Assembly: GCA_009773355.1 (NCBI GenBank)
Contig: WRPG01000035.1
Span: 1 to 52,740, forward strand
Source of the DNA: Limisphaerales bacterium
Lineage (GTDB): Bacteria > Verrucomicrobiota > Verrucomicrobiia > Limisphaerales > SXTU01
Length of the DNA: 52,740 nt
Reading direction: 5' to 3'
A model generated the notes under the pieces. It saw only the letters and a list, made by a program, of their open reading frames with translations. It was not told the origin of the DNA and did not search any database. Position 1 is the first letter of the stretch, and each line of letters starts with the position of its first letter. Shown here piece after piece: positions 41,951 to 51,040 of this stretch. The position numbers and the translations under genes were made by a program.

Positions 41951-43088
41951 TCTGCGCGGCTACGGCGGGATGCTCTCGGACGAAGGGCGCGTGGCGGCCT
42001 TCCACCAGGCCATCCGCGCGGCGGTGAAGCCGGACGACGTGGTGCTGGAGCTGGGCACGGCCACGGGTTTGATGGCCTGCTGGGCCGCGCAGGCCGGCGC
42101 GCGCCACGTCCACGCGGTCGAGCCGGACGCGTCCATCGCGCTGGCCCGCCAGTGCGCGCGGGACAACGGCCTCGCCGACCGCATCACCTTTCACCAGACG
42201 GTTTCCTCACGCCTCTCGCTGCCCGAGCGCGCCAACGTGCTCATCGAGGACATGCGCGGAGCCATGCCCTGCTTCAAGACGCACCTGCTGGACGTGGCGG
42301 ACGCGCGCGCGCGCCTGCTCACGCCGGACGCAACCCTCATCTGCCAGCGCGACACGCTCTTCGTCACCGTGGCCGAGTCGGAAAAGCAGTCGCGCCACGT
42401 CCACGCGCCGTGGGACGGCAGCCGCTGGGGGCTGGACCTCGGCGCGGTGGCCAGGCTCGCGCCCAACTGCTTCACCAAGCACCGTTGCGCGCCGGAGGAG
42501 GTGCTGGCCGAGCCGCGCGCCTGGGCGGAAATCCATTATCCCACGGTCAGCGCGCCCCATGTGCGCGGCGGCGCGGAGCTTACGGTGACGCGCGCGGCCA
42601 CCGCGCACGGGCTGGCCCTGTGGTTTGAGGCCGGGCTGTTCGGCGGCTTCCGCATCTCGAACGCACCCACGGAGCCGAAGCACACCTACGGCAGCGCCTT
42701 CCTGTCGTGGCCCGCGCCCACGCCGCTGCTCGCGGGCGACCGCGTGGAGGTGCGGCTGGACGCGCTCTTCACCGGGGAGGACTACGAGTGGAACTGGGCC
42801 AGCACCGTCCGCCGCGACGGGCTGGCCGAACCGGTGGCGCGGTTCAAGCAGTCCACGTTTCAAGGCCGCGTGGTCACGCCGCAGGACCTGGCCAGGAAGG
42901 CGGGCAACTTCCGCCCGCGCCGGGGCGAGGCCGCCGAGGCGCAACGCTTCCTGCTCGAACGGATGAACGGCACGGCCACGAACGCGGAGCTGGCCGCCGC
43001 GCTGCGCGCGCAGTTCCCGCCGGCGTTTCCCTCGGACGCGGCGGCGTTGGCGCGCGTGGTGGAGGTGGCGGAGAAATTGGCCGAGTGA
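41943..43088 (+). CDS. PRMT-like SAM-dependent methyltransferase
   Basis: 381-residue class I methyltransferase resembling protein arginine methyltransferases: YGGMLSDEGRVAAFHQAI before motif I VVLELGTATGLMACWAAQAG, then HVHAVEPDASI and VLIEDMRGA in place of the double-E loop, and a C-terminal beta-barrel-like half. Bacterial members have unknown targets. About 60 C-terminal residues (from RPRRGEAAEAQRFLLERMNG) form a separate small helical domain. The start overlaps the end of the coding-like frame upstream. Confidence 0.7.
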   Translation: MYDLRGYGGMLSDEGRVAAFHQAIRAAVKPDDVVLELGTATGLMACWAAQAGARHVHAVEPDASIALARQCARDNGLADRITFHQTVSSRLSLPERANVLIEDMRGAMPCFKTHLLDVADARARLLTPDATLICQRDTLFVTVAESEKQSRHVHAPWDGSRWGLDLGAVARLAPNCFTKHRCAPEEVLAEPRAWAEIHYPTVSAPHVRGGAELTVTRAATAHGLALWFEAGLFGGFRISNAPTEPKHTYGSAFLSWPAPTPLLAGDRVEVRLDALFTGEDYEWNWASTVRRDGLAEPVARFKQSTFQGRVVTPQDLARKAGNFRPRRGEAAEAQRFLLERMNGTATNAELAAALRAQFPPAFPSDAAALARVVEVAEKLAE

Positions 43089-43122
43089 GCGGGCGGCCTG
43101 AGCCGCCCGAGGCCGCCCTCCC

Positions 43123-43734
43123 TCACGCCCGCGACAGCGCGGCCTTGAGCTGCGCCATCAGCGCCGCGTGGGTCTCCAGCGCGGGGAGCTGCGGGAACTC
43201 GCGCTTCACGTTCTCCGGCGCGTGGAGGAGAAAGCCCTGGTCCGCCTGGAGGAGCATCGCCGTGTCGTTGTAGGAGTCGCCGGCGGAGAGGACGCGGTAG
43301 TTGAGCAGTTGCAGCGCGCGGACGGACTCGCGCTTCTGGTCGGCCATGCGGAGCTGGTAGCCGGTGAGGCGGTCGTTCTCCACGAGCAGCCGATGGCAGA
43401 AAAGCGTGGGCCAGCCAAGCTGCCGCATGAGCGGTTGGGCGAACTGCTCGAAGGTGTCGCTCAGGATGATGACCTGCGTGAGCGCGCGCAGCTCGTCGAG
43501 GAATTCCTTGCCGCCCGGCAGCGGCGCAAGCGTGCCGATGACGGCCTGGATGTCGGAGAGCTTGATGCCGTGCCGGTCGAGGATGCCGATGCGCTGGCGC
43601 ATGAGCTTGTCGTAATCCGGCTCGTCGCGCGTGGTGCGGCGGAGGTCGGGGATGCCGGTCTTCTCGGCGACGGCGATCCAGATCTCCGGCACCAGCACGC
43701 CTTCCAAGTCCAGGGTGACAATCGTCTGTTTCAC
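43123..43734 (-). CDS. thrH: ThrH-like phosphoserine phosphatase/homoserine phosphotransferase
   Basis: 203-residue HAD-family enzyme, closely like Pseudomonas ThrH over its full length: TLDLEGVLVPEIWIAVAEKTG (nucleophile Asp in DLEG), PDYDKLMRQRIGILD, VIILSDTFEQFAQPLMRQLGWPTLFCH and AGDSYNDTAMLLQAD. The start is GTG 43734 (VKQTIVTLDLEG); the longer frame to 43860 runs over a repeat and has no family match. Acts in serine/threonine metabolism. Confidence 0.92.
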   Translation of the reverse strand: MKQTIVTLDLEGVLVPEIWIAVAEKTGIPDLRRTTRDEPDYDKLMRQRIGILDRHGIKLSDIQAVIGTLAPLPGGKEFLDELRALTQVIILSDTFEQFAQPLMRQLGWPTLFCHRLLVENDRLTGYQLRMADQKRESVRALQLLNYRVLSAGDSYNDTAMLLQADQGFLLHAPENVKREFPQLPALETHAALMAQLKAALSRA

Positions 43735-43821
43735 GGCGCGGGAGAGTGGCGATGGGGCTGACGGAAGTCGAGCGCGGCATGACCACCGCAAGTGAGCGGC
43801 CGGGGCTTCTCGCACTGACAC

Positions 43822-43888
43822 GGAGCGCAGGTGTCCAACCTGCGCGATGGAATGAAACACGAACGCGCAGGATGGACTCCTGCGCTCC
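43822..43888. repeat. REP-like double palindrome (GCGCAGG...CCTGCGC)
   Basis: Arms 43822-43845 and 43865-43888 are inverted repeats of 24 bp with two mismatches, and each arm is itself palindromic (GCGCAGG / CCTGCGC), with a 19-bp spacer. The right arm ends 2 bp from the DUF1501 gene's stop codon. Confidence 0.88.
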
Positions 43889-43890
43889 GC

Positions 43891-45204
43891 TCAACTGAAC
43901 AACTGCCGCGCTGGCTCGCCACGATCCGTGATGGGCACGGGGCGCGGGCCGTCGTAGAGGTTCTTGGCGGGGTTGATGCCCAGCGCGCAGCAGATGGTGG
44001 CGTGGACATCGGGGACGGACAGGGGGTTGGAAACCGGCTTCTTCGCCAGCTCGTCGGTTTCGCCGATGGCCTGGCCGGTCTTCAGGCCGCCGCCGGCAAG
44101 CACCCAACTGAAGGTTTTGCCCTGATGGCCGCGTCCGCCGCCGCCATCGAACTCCGGCGGGCGGCCAAACTCCGTGCCGATGACGATGAGGGTCTTGTCG
44201 AGGAGGCGCTGCTTCTCCAAGTCCGTCACCAGCGTCGCGACTGCCTGGTCGAGCTGCTGGATGAGGATGTGCTGGTTGAGCTGGCCGTCATTGTGCGTGT
44301 CCCAGCCGGTGCCGTTGATGAAGTTCAGGTTGAAGGAGACTTCGATGAACCGCACGCCGCGCTGCACGAGCCGGCGCGCCAGCATGCAGCGCTGCCCGAA
44401 CTCGCCGCCGTAAGCCTGCCGCAGCGACGACGCCTCGCCGTCCAGCTTGAACGCGGTCATGAAGTCGCCGTTCGCCAGCGTGACGGAGGCGGCGAGCGCC
44501 TCGTCGTAATCGGCGATGACCTTGTCGCCCTTGGTGCGCTCGCCGTAGCTCTTGCGGAGTTCGGAGAGGAGCTGCTCGCGGTCGGCCTGGCGGGCGGAGT
44601 TGACGTAGCTCGGGCGCGTGAGGCCGGCGGGGCCTTTCTCCGTGTCGGTGAGATAGACGTAGCTGTGCTTCGCGCCGAGGTAGCCGGGGCCGCGCATGAC
44701 CATCGGGTAGCCGATGACGACGTAGGGCGGGATGCCGTCCGCCAGCGCGCCGCGCTCGTGCGACACGAGCGAGCCGAGGCTCGGGTAGGTGATGGTGCCG
44801 GTCGGGCGGCGGCCGGTGTGGACAAAGTTCGTGGCGGCCGCGTGCTCGTCAATGATGTCGTGGTTCACCGTGCGCAGGAGCGCGAAGCGGTCGAGGAGGT
44901 TCGCCGTGCCCTTGAGGTGCTCGCAGAGCTGCACGTCGCGGATGGCGGTGTTGATGGCCGGGTAGGCGGAGCCGGCGATTTTCTTCTGCGGGTCGCCGAG
45001 GCGCTTGGGGTCCCAAGTGTCCGTGTGCGCGCAACCGCCGCCGAGCCAGAGGAAGATGCAATGCTCGGCCTTGCCCTGCGGGTAGGTTTTCTTCTCCTGG
45101 GCAAGCGCGGAAAGTCCGCTGAGGCCGAGGGCGGCAGCGCCTGCGCCGGTGCGGGCGAGGAAGGAGCGGCGCTTAAAAGAGGCGGTTTCAATCTCAGGTT
45201 TCAT
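43891..45204 (-). CDS. DUF1501 (sulfatase-like) Tat-exported protein
   Basis: 437 residues. A twin-arginine signal ([20 protein letters not shown], about 12-31) precedes a DUF1501 domain of alkaline-phosphatase-like fold: [19 protein letters not shown] near 48, [27 protein letters not shown]...GWDTHNDG and [14 protein letters not shown]. In Planctomycetes and Verrucomicrobia these are usually paired with DUF1549/DUF1553 proteins, one of which lies 2 kb upstream. The biochemical role is unknown. The start overlaps the HEAT-protein stop (ATGA), so the two are co-translated. Confidence 0.9.
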   Translation of the reverse strand: MKPEIETASFKRRSFLARTGAGAAALGLSGLSALAQEKKTYPQGKAEHCIFLWLGGGCAHTDTWDPKRLGDPQKKIAGSAYPAINTAIRDVQLCEHLKGTANLLDRFALLRTVNHDIIDEHAAATNFVHTGRRPTGTITYPSLGSLVSHERGALADGIPPYVVIGYPMVMRGPGYLGAKHSYVYLTDTEKGPAGLTRPSYVNSARQADREQLLSELRKSYGERTKGDKVIADYDEALAASVTLANGDFMTAFKLDGEASSLRQAYGGEFGQRCMLARRLVQRGVRFIEVSFNLNFINGTGWDTHNDGQLNQHILIQQLDQAVATLVTDLEKQRLLDKTLIVIGTEFGRPPEFDGGGGRGHQGKTFSWVLAGGGLKTGQAIGETDELAKKPVSNPLSVPDVHATICCALGINPAKNLYDGPRPVPITDRGEPARQLFS

Positions 45205-46358
45205 TTTCGCTTCGTTCTCAAGTTGATGTATCGCTTGGCTTCGTTGCTAACCCGCTCGCTCCTGTCGTGCGACAACGCTTGCAGTCTCGCGAGAGCTTCT
45301 GCTGTGTCCGTTCCTCCGTATATGTGAAGAACTGCGATGCGCACGTCCTCTGAGTCGTCGTTCCAGAAGTTCAGGAGGAGTGGAATCGCCTCGGGGTGCT
45401 TGCACTGAATCAAGCTCCGGACCGCATAGTGGCGCATTCCTCCCGCCAGTTGAGCGGCCAATTCGGTGCTCCCAGCATTCCGAATGTCTTTCCCAGTGAG
45501 GTTCATGGCACGCTTGAGCCCCTCAAACGCCTCGTCGCTCGTGAAATTCCCAAGCGCTATGATGGCGGGCGTCATTGTAACGGTGTAGCCGCTGACGACC
45601 GCCTTGTTGAAGATGGGCACCGCCCTCTTGTCGTTGAGGGTGGTCAGGATTTTCATCGCTTCTTCTCGGTCATCCCATTTGCCGTCAAAAACCTGCCGGC
45701 CCAGCGACTTGATGAGTTCCCCAAATTTCTTGGGGTCTGCCGCTACGACTCGGACCTTGCCATTTTCCTGAACGTCCACGGGACCAGTCGGTTTGGAGAT
45801 GGTCCGATTTCCACTCTGCTTCAACATTTCGCCAGCACTCCAGATGTCCAGCCTTCGAGCGCAAGTGACAGAGTAAGCTCCAGGTTCACTGAAAGTGGCC
45901 CAATGAGGAACAAACAGCCGGAAGGCATCGCTACCCTTCGCTGCAATTATCCGTGCTCCCGTGACGCCACCTTCGTTCATTCGCACCGTCGGTTGAGGCA
46001 CTGGCTTACCATCCGCCGCGATAAACATGATTTTGAAGCTATCAGGTCGGCCGACTTCGTTTCGGTAATCGCCGCCCACCGTCATCCCCAAGTCCACGTC
46101 AGAGAGGTTTCGAACTTGGAGTGTGAACCAAGTTGGTTCGCCCAGCATGAACTCGGGTTTGTCGAAGCGCAGGCTCACGTCGAGTTTCAAGCCGTTCGTA
46201 TCGTAGATTGCTGAACTGGCAGGCAGTCCACCAACCCACAAAGCGAGGAGTATGGCCATTGCCTGCCATGTGCGGCGGAAACCGTTGAAACGGCTTCCGC
46301 CCGTCTGGCTCGCTGGCACCCTGCTGAAGCCGGGTGCTAATGAGAGGGGATGGTTCAC
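45201..46358 (-). CDS. HEAT-repeat exported protein
   Basis: Up to 385 residues. A membrane/signal segment at about 35-49 ([15 protein letters not shown]) precedes a beta-sandwich-like domain (about 55-180: [29 protein letters not shown]) and alpha-helical HEAT-like repeats (about 225-380: [36 protein letters not shown]). The first 29 residues look like a dispersed non-coding element read through; ATG 46259 would give a shorter start but remove the positive charges before the signal helix. Function unknown; coupling to DUF1501 suggests a shared export or degradative role. Confidence 0.7.
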   Translation of the reverse strand: MNHPLSLAPGFSRVPASQTGGSRFNGFRRTWQAMAILLALWVGGLPASSAIYDTNGLKLDVSLRFDKPEFMLGEPTWFTLQVRNLSDVDLGMTVGGDYRNEVGRPDSFKIMFIAADGKPVPQPTVRMNEGGVTGARIIAAKGSDAFRLFVPHWATFSEPGAYSVTCARRLDIWSAGEMLKQSGNRTISKPTGPVDVQENGKVRVVAADPKKFGELIKSLGRQVFDGKWDDREEAMKILTTLNDKRAVPIFNKAVVSGYTVTMTPAIIALGNFTSDEAFEGLKRAMNLTGKDIRNAGSTELAAQLAGGMRHYAVRSLIQCKHPEAIPLLLNFWNDDSEDVRIAVLHIYGGTDTAEALARLQALSHDRSERVSNEAKRYINLRTKRK

Positions 46359-46382
46359 GTTGCTCTCAAAGTTCGCTCGTCA

Positions 46383-46625
46383 TCAATTCCTGCCGTGGCT
46401 GAACAACGGCAGCATCCGCTGCACGAAAAACACTGCGCGCTTGCGGGCCAGCCGGTGCCATTCCTCCCGGCACGCCTGACCAATCAGCCAGCCGCTTGCG
46501 GAACGCGGGGCGGGCGCTTGCAGCCGGGCCGCGCCCTCCAGCTCTCGTGCCAAGTCGAGCAGTGTCGCGCTCTCCGGCATCCGGTTCACGAGGTCCATCA
46601 CGACGGCTTTGTCATCGGTGTTCAC
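46383..46625 (-). CDS. Small third gene of the toxin-antitoxin-like cluster
   Basis: 80 residues from GTG 46625, which overlaps the PIN-protein stop (GTGA). The N-terminus (NTDDKAVVMDLVNRMPESATLLDLARELE) resembles small antitoxin-type proteins that begin with a short helix and a LP-D-A/S-L-D motif; the C-terminal half (EEWHRLARKRAVFFVQRMLPLF) is basic and amphipathic. Not assigned to a family with confidence. ATG 46595 is an alternative start. Confidence 0.45.
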   Translation of the reverse strand: MNTDDKAVVMDLVNRMPESATLLDLARELEGAARLQAPAPRSASGWLIGQACREEWHRLARKRAVFFVQRMLPLFSHGRN

Positions 46626-47041
46626 GATGCGTTCGGCATCAACACCGGAATCGGCTGGCGGCCATGCCGGCGATAAACATGGAAATCCGAATCCAGTGTG
46701 AACACACGAGACGTGGGCAATTCCTCGGTCATGCAAACCACGCACGCGTCGGCGAACGGCATCGGGATATCCGCATATCGTTGCATGAGCCGGACAAGTC
46801 GCTCGACCTGCCCGGAGGAGTCAAACACCGAGACAATGACACCGCGCACAATCAAATCATGCAGCCGTTCGGTGGCTGTGTTGTCTTTGGAGAGCAGGTA
46901 ATACGCCTCGGTAAGCACCGCGTCGCACGTCAGCACTGGAGGCTTAATGCCGCGAAACACCTTCGCCACCCATGTGTGCGCCTGCTCGCCCGCGCTCAGA
47001 TAGGCGACTAGCGGACCCGTATCGAGAATCAACGTTTCCAT
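46622..47041 (-). CDS. vapC: PIN-domain (VapC-like) toxin
   Basis: 139-residue PIN-domain RNase. Acidic active-site residues: D7 (LILDTGPLVAYL), a Glu in LTEAYYLL (near 45), D in MPFADACVV (near 98) and D in FTLDSDFHVYR (near 116). Starts at ATG 47041, overlapping the upstream antitoxin-like gene by 13 bp, the usual order antitoxin then toxin. Confidence 0.85.
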   Translation of the reverse strand: METLILDTGPLVAYLSAGEQAHTWVAKVFRGIKPPVLTCDAVLTEAYYLLSKDNTATERLHDLIVRGVIVSVFDSSGQVERLVRLMQRYADIPMPFADACVVCMTEELPTSRVFTLDSDFHVYRRHGRQPIPVLMPNAS

Positions 47042-47325
47042 TTCCCGAGGTCTTTGAGGTGGCTTTTGTTCGTCGCCAAATCACCCGGTCCGCCGGTGAC
47101 GGAGCCGCACAAGTCCTTGGTCAGGTCGTAAAACGATTTGCCATCTGGAAACGGGCGGAGACGACGGACGGTCTCCGCCAAGGTGGCTCCGCGAAGGGAA
47201 GCTGCCTTGGTGCGGCCAGTCGGACGGGAGGTGGCGTCCACACTGTTCATCAGCTTCTCCGCAAGGCGCAGCCGCTTCGCGGGCGTGAGCTTCATCGCTT
47301 CCTTCTCAAGGGTTTCCGTAGTCAT
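47029..47325 (-). CDS. Antitoxin-like protein partner of the PIN toxin
   Basis: 98 residues from ATG 47325 (ATG 47343 possible). The N-terminus MTTETLEKEAMKLTPAKRLRLAEKLMNSV is the helix-rich pattern of addiction-module antitoxins (the LTPAKRLRLAEKL motif); the C-terminus (FPDGKSFYDLTKDLCGSVTGGPGDLATNKSHLKD) resembles VapB-type tails that wrap the toxin. Overlap with the toxin supports the assignment. Confidence 0.72.
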   Translation of the reverse strand: MTTETLEKEAMKLTPAKRLRLAEKLMNSVDATSRPTGRTKAASLRGATLAETVRRLRPFPDGKSFYDLTKDLCGSVTGGPGDLATNKSHLKDLGKWKR

Positions 47326-47349
47326 GACGCTAACTTTCTCCAACTCAAC

Positions 47350-50300
47350 TCACGGCACAAACACAAACTCCGGCGAGTTCACCATCGCCCAGAGCACGTC
47401 TTCCATGCGCTCGCGCCAATCTTTCTTCAGGCGCGGGGTCGGCTCGTCGCCGAGGCGGGCCTTTTCCTCGACCACGTATTTGATTTCGCTGGCCTTGGCG
47501 TTGAGGTGGTTGGTCCAACTCAGGAGCTGTGTGGGGTCGAAGTCCTTGCGTGATTTGCGCGGGCCGCAGTCCACGACGCGCTCGGCGTAGCCGGCCTGCA
47601 GGTAGCTCGTGAACTTCGTGCGTTCCGCCGTCGTGGGCGCGCGGGACAGCACGCGAGCGAAGACGGCGTCCACGAGCGCGGGCAGCGGCTGGTTCTCCAA
47701 GCACAGGTCGGTCACCGCGCAGTCGTCGGTGAGGCGGGCGATGCGGCCGTTGCCCATGTCACCGTTGGCGAGCACGGCGGGCTGGAGGACGTTGGGTGCG
47801 TCGTCGCGCGTGGAGAGCGGCCCCTGGCGGGCCTCGCGCCAGCCGAACATCTGGAGCACGTCCACGATGGCCTGCGTCTTGGGCATCGAGAGCGCGGGGC
47901 GGTCGCGATCGTTCGAGAGGCCGGTGAACTGCCATGCGCGGCGCGCGTAGCCGAGGTTCAGGAAGCTCTGCGCGGCGCTCTTGGCGTCGTTGTCGAGCGT
48001 GAGCAGCTCGGAGGAAAGGGGCTTGCCGGTCACGGCGAAGAGCGAGTCCACGAGCTGCTCGGCGGCGAGGCGGCGGCGCGCGGGCGAGGCGAAGAGACGG
48101 TCTGCCGGCTCGTCGGACTTCGGCGTGTGCAGGCCGGCGACGCGCTGGTAGGCGTGCGAGTTGAAGACGAGGCGGGCGAGGTGCTTGAGGTCATAGCCGT
48201 TCGCCATGAACTCCCGCGCGAGCCACGCCATCAGCTCGGGATGCGACGCGGTCTTGTTCTCCCAGTCGTCCACCGGCTCGATGAAGCCCCAGCCCAGCCA
48301 GCGCTTCCACGCGCGGTTCACGAGGACTTGGGCGAAACGGTCGTTGCTCGGCGAGGTGATGTAGGCGGCGAGCTGTTCGCGGGTGTCATCGGGCTTGCGC
48401 GTGAAGTCCGCCGAGGCCGCGCCGCCGTAGTTGGCGAACGTCCACTCGGGCGAAACCTTCTCGCCGGGGTGCAAGGTGACTTGAATGCGCTTGCCCACGA
48501 CGATGTTGGCGTTGGCCGGGATGGAGCTGCTCTTGGGCACGTCCTGCGCGTCGCGCTTGAGCATGGCGGCGAGGCTGAAGAGGTCGCGCTGCTTGAAGTC
48601 GTGATACGGCGCGTCGTGGCAGCGGGCGCAGGCGAGGTTCATCGCGAGGAAGGCGGAGGAAACAATCTGCGCGCGGTCCGCCATCGGCACGTCGTTCTGC
48701 GTCGCGAGACCGAAGCCCGCCGGCCCGCCGTGATAGACGCTGCCGTCCATCGCGATGAGTTCGGTGGCGAAGCGGTCCATCGGTTTGTTGTCAGCGAAGG
48801 ACTCGTGAATCCACCAGCGGAACGGGCCGGTGTTGTTGAGCGTGGGCTTGAGGATGGCAGGGTTCTCGGCCAGCACGTCCTGCCAGTAGCCGACCCAGTT
48901 GTCCGCCCAGCCGGGCAGCGCGAGGAAGCGGTCAATCGCGGCGGCGCGCTTGTTCGGCGACTGGTCCGCGAGGAACGCGCGCAACTGCTCGGGCGTGGGC
49001 GGCACACCGACGGTGTCGAGCGCGAGGCGGCGGAGGAACGTGGCGTCGTCCGTGAGCGGCGCGGGCTGGACCTTTGCGGCGGCGAGCTTCGCGGCGAGGA
49101 ATCGGTCAATTTCCGTGCGCGGCGACGGGCTGGTGCCGGGGGCGATGGCGGGAATGCCCGGGCCGGGTTTGTCGGCGAGAAACTTGCGGACGGCCTCGTG
49201 GCGCTGCGCCCAATACTTATTCTCGGCGGCATTCGCGTCGCGGCGGCGCTGGGCGTCGGTGGTGGCGAGGCGGCCGAGTTGCTGGGCGGAATAGCTTTCC
49301 CACGCGAGGTCGTCGTGGGCGACGCGCGCGGTGGGGGCGAGGAGGACGAAGCGCTCGCCCGTGCCGGCGGTTTGCAACCGCCGTCCATCGCGTTCGTTCG
49401 CCCCGGACGGCGATTTCAAATCGCCGGCACGGGCGCTGGCGACGGCGGTCGCAGCGGATTTCTCGGACAGTTCGACGCTCACCGTCAGCTCGCCGACCTC
49501 GGGCCGCAGGCCTTTGCCGCCGATGATGGCTTCGAGCACGAAGAGTTGTTCCTTGCCCGTGGACTTCACCGTGCACCACTCCTCCTTGTGGCCGTTGAGC
49601 GGGAAGCGGAGGCTCGGCGGATAATCCGCGCCGGGCGCTTCACCGACCTTGCCGTGTCCGCCGCCGCCCGTCGCGATGAACTTGGTCTGCGCCGCAAGCC
49701 GGCCGTCCACATGGACCTTGGCCCCCTGAAGCGAACGCAGCAGCACGCGATGCTCGCCCGTCGGCAGCTTCACGAGCGCCGACGCGCGGAGCAGGAACGG
49801 ATTCGAGCGGTCGGCGCGCACGCCGCGGTCGGTGTATTTCTGCGGCACGCCCACGAAGCCAAACGCCGGCTCGGTGTAGGTCTCGACCGGTATGCCGAGC
49901 GTGAAGTTCCAGTTCGCCGTCGCGCCGATGCCCTCGAAGAGTTCCACCTGCACCGCGCCCTTGGGCAGCTTCGCGAGGTCGAACTTCGCGACGGGCGGCA
50001 CAAAGTTGAAGCGCGTCGCGATGGCCTTCGCGTCCAGCGCGCGGCGGTGGATGGCGACCTCGTTGAGGAGGCCGTTGAACGTGCTGCCCGCCTGCGCACC
50101 CATCGAGGAGCCAATCCACACCTCGTCGTCGTCCACGACCGGCGCGGCATCGGACTGGCCGCCCATGTCCCACTTGCCCTTCACCTCGACGCCGTCGAGA
50201 TAGCCTTTCACCGAGCCGCCCTTGCCGAACGTGTAAGTGACCGCGACGTGATGCCAGCCGGAGCCGGGCGCGAAGCCGTCGGTCGAGGTCCAGCGATGCC

Positions 50301-50889
50301 AGTTCTTCTCGGCCTCCTCCTTGGTCGCCTTGGCCTTCGCCGCGCCATCGCCCTTTTCGGTGTCGCGGAAGAGGAAGCTCACGCAGGCCGCACCGCCGGT
50401 GCCGTGCAGGCGCAGCGCGTAGTTCTGGTTGTTGGCCTCGAAACCCTTGTTTCCCGTGCGGCCCTTGCCGACCACATAGACATACTGCCCGTCCTTGAGG
50501 CTGTTCACATAAACCCACGCCTCCATCGTGATGGCGTCGCCCTTGGCGAAGTCCAGCGGGCTGCTCGCGCCGGGGTCCTTCACGCGGATGAACTCGCCCT
50601 TGCCGCTGAAACCCGCCGCCGCGCTGTCCGGCTCGAACTCGGGGAACTGCTCGCTCGGCTGCGCGCGCTGGCCGATGGCGACCTTGCCCTCGACGGCACC
50701 GTTGAGCAGCGCGGCCTTTGCGCCGGGCGCGGAGTTCAGTGCGGTCGCGCCGGTGTCATTGAGCCGCCAGTAAGCCGCCGGCTTGTCGGCGAGCACGAGG
50801 TCGGCGTAACGGGAGGGCTTGGTGGCGGCCGTGGCGGTGGCGACGAGTGCGGCCAGCAGCAGGCCAGGGAAAAGACGAAGGGCGTTCAT
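47350..50889 (-). CDS. LamG + DUF1549/DUF1553 exported protein (planctomycete-type)
   Basis: 1179 residues from ATG 50889 with a Sec signal peptide (MNALRLFPGLLLAALVATAT, cleavage near ATA-A). A LamG/concanavalin-like domain lies at about 30-290 (YWRLNDTGATALNS; WHHVAVTYTFGKGGSVKGYLDGV), then a beta-rich section with a repeat-derived insert (about 488-513), then DUF1549 (about 595-790: IDRFLAAKLAAAKVQPAPLTDDATFLRRLALDTVGVPP; ACARCHDAPYHDFKQRDLF, with a CXXCH motif) and DUF1553 (about 855-1175: NDRFAQVLVNRAWKRWLGWGFIEPVDDW). Commonly paired with DUF1501 proteins. Function unknown; polysaccharide-related surface roles have been proposed. Confidence 0.9.
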   Translation of the reverse strand: MNALRLFPGLLLAALVATATAATKPSRYADLVLADKPAAYWRLNDTGATALNSAPGAKAALLNGAVEGKVAIGQRAQPSEQFPEFEPDSAAAGFSGKGEFIRVKDPGASSPLDFAKGDAITMEAWVYVNSLKDGQYVYVVGKGRTGNKGFEANNQNYALRLHGTGGAACVSFLFRDTEKGDGAAKAKATKEEAEKNWHRWTSTDGFAPGSGWHHVAVTYTFGKGGSVKGYLDGVEVKGKWDMGGQSDAAPVVDDDEVWIGSSMGAQAGSTFNGLLNEVAIHRRALDAKAIATRFNFVPPVAKFDLAKLPKGAVQVELFEGIGATANWNFTLGIPVETYTEPAFGFVGVPQKYTDRGVRADRSNPFLLRASALVKLPTGEHRVLLRSLQGAKVHVDGRLAAQTKFIATGGGGHGKVGEAPGADYPPSLRFPLNGHKEEWCTVKSTGKEQLFVLEAIIGGKGLRPEVGELTVSVELSEKSAATAVASARAGDLKSPSGANERDGRRLQTAGTGERFVLLAPTARVAHDDLAWESYSAQQLGRLATTDAQRRRDANAAENKYWAQRHEAVRKFLADKPGPGIPAIAPGTSPSPRTEIDRFLAAKLAAAKVQPAPLTDDATFLRRLALDTVGVPPTPEQLRAFLADQSPNKRAAAIDRFLALPGWADNWVGYWQDVLAENPAILKPTLNNTGPFRWWIHESFADNKPMDRFATELIAMDGSVYHGGPAGFGLATQNDVPMADRAQIVSSAFLAMNLACARCHDAPYHDFKQRDLFSLAAMLKRDAQDVPKSSSIPANANIVVGKRIQVTLHPGEKVSPEWTFANYGGAASADFTRKPDDTREQLAAYITSPSNDRFAQVLVNRAWKRWLGWGFIEPVDDWENKTASHPELMAWLAREFMANGYDLKHLARLVFNSHAYQRVAGLHTPKSDEPADRLFASPARRRLAAEQLVDSLFAVTGKPLSSELLTLDNDAKSAAQSFLNLGYARRAWQFTGLSNDRDRPALSMPKTQAIVDVLQMFGWREARQGPLSTRDDAPNVLQPAVLANGDMGNGRIARLTDDCAVTDLCLENQPLPALVDAVFARVLSRAPTTAERTKFTSYLQAGYAERVVDCGPRKSRKDFDPTQLLSWTNHLNAKASEIKYVVEEKARLGDEPTPRLKKDWRERMEDVLWAMVNSPEFVFVP
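49357..49434. repeat. REP-like double palindrome inside the DUF1549/DUF1553 gene
   Basis: A 78-bp element of exactly 26 codons. Arms 49357-49383 and 49408-49434 are inverted repeats; each contains its own palindrome (GGCGGTT-TGC-AACCGCC and GGCGATTT-C-AAATCGCC) and the two differ by paired changes that preserve the stems. In frame it encodes ARAGDLKSPSGANERDGRRL and a few more residues, between two protein domains. Confidence 0.85.
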
Positions 50890-50982
50890 GGTGTTCGGTC
50901 GGGCCATCAATTGACGATGACAGCAGCGTGGGGACTCAAGTCCAGCCGGTAAATAGCCCGATGGGGCTAACTCGGGCCGGCA

Positions 50983-51040
50983 ACCCTTACGTTTTACACA
51001 TTACGCATTACAAGAAGCGTAATGCGTAACGCGTAAGGGT
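50983..51040. repeat. Inverted repeat (ACCCTTACG...ATTACGCATTAC)
   Basis: Arms 50983-51011 and 51017-51040 are imperfect inverted repeats rich in TTACGCATTAC words around a 5-base loop. The right arm ends on the first base of the response regulator's stop codon. A stem this long next to a stop could act as a terminator, but there is no T-run on the minus strand. Confidence 0.85.

Noticed and set aside
43735-43860. N-terminal extension of ThrH to 43860
   Set aside because: ThrH proteins begin right at the DLEG strand; the extension overlaps the double-palindrome element.
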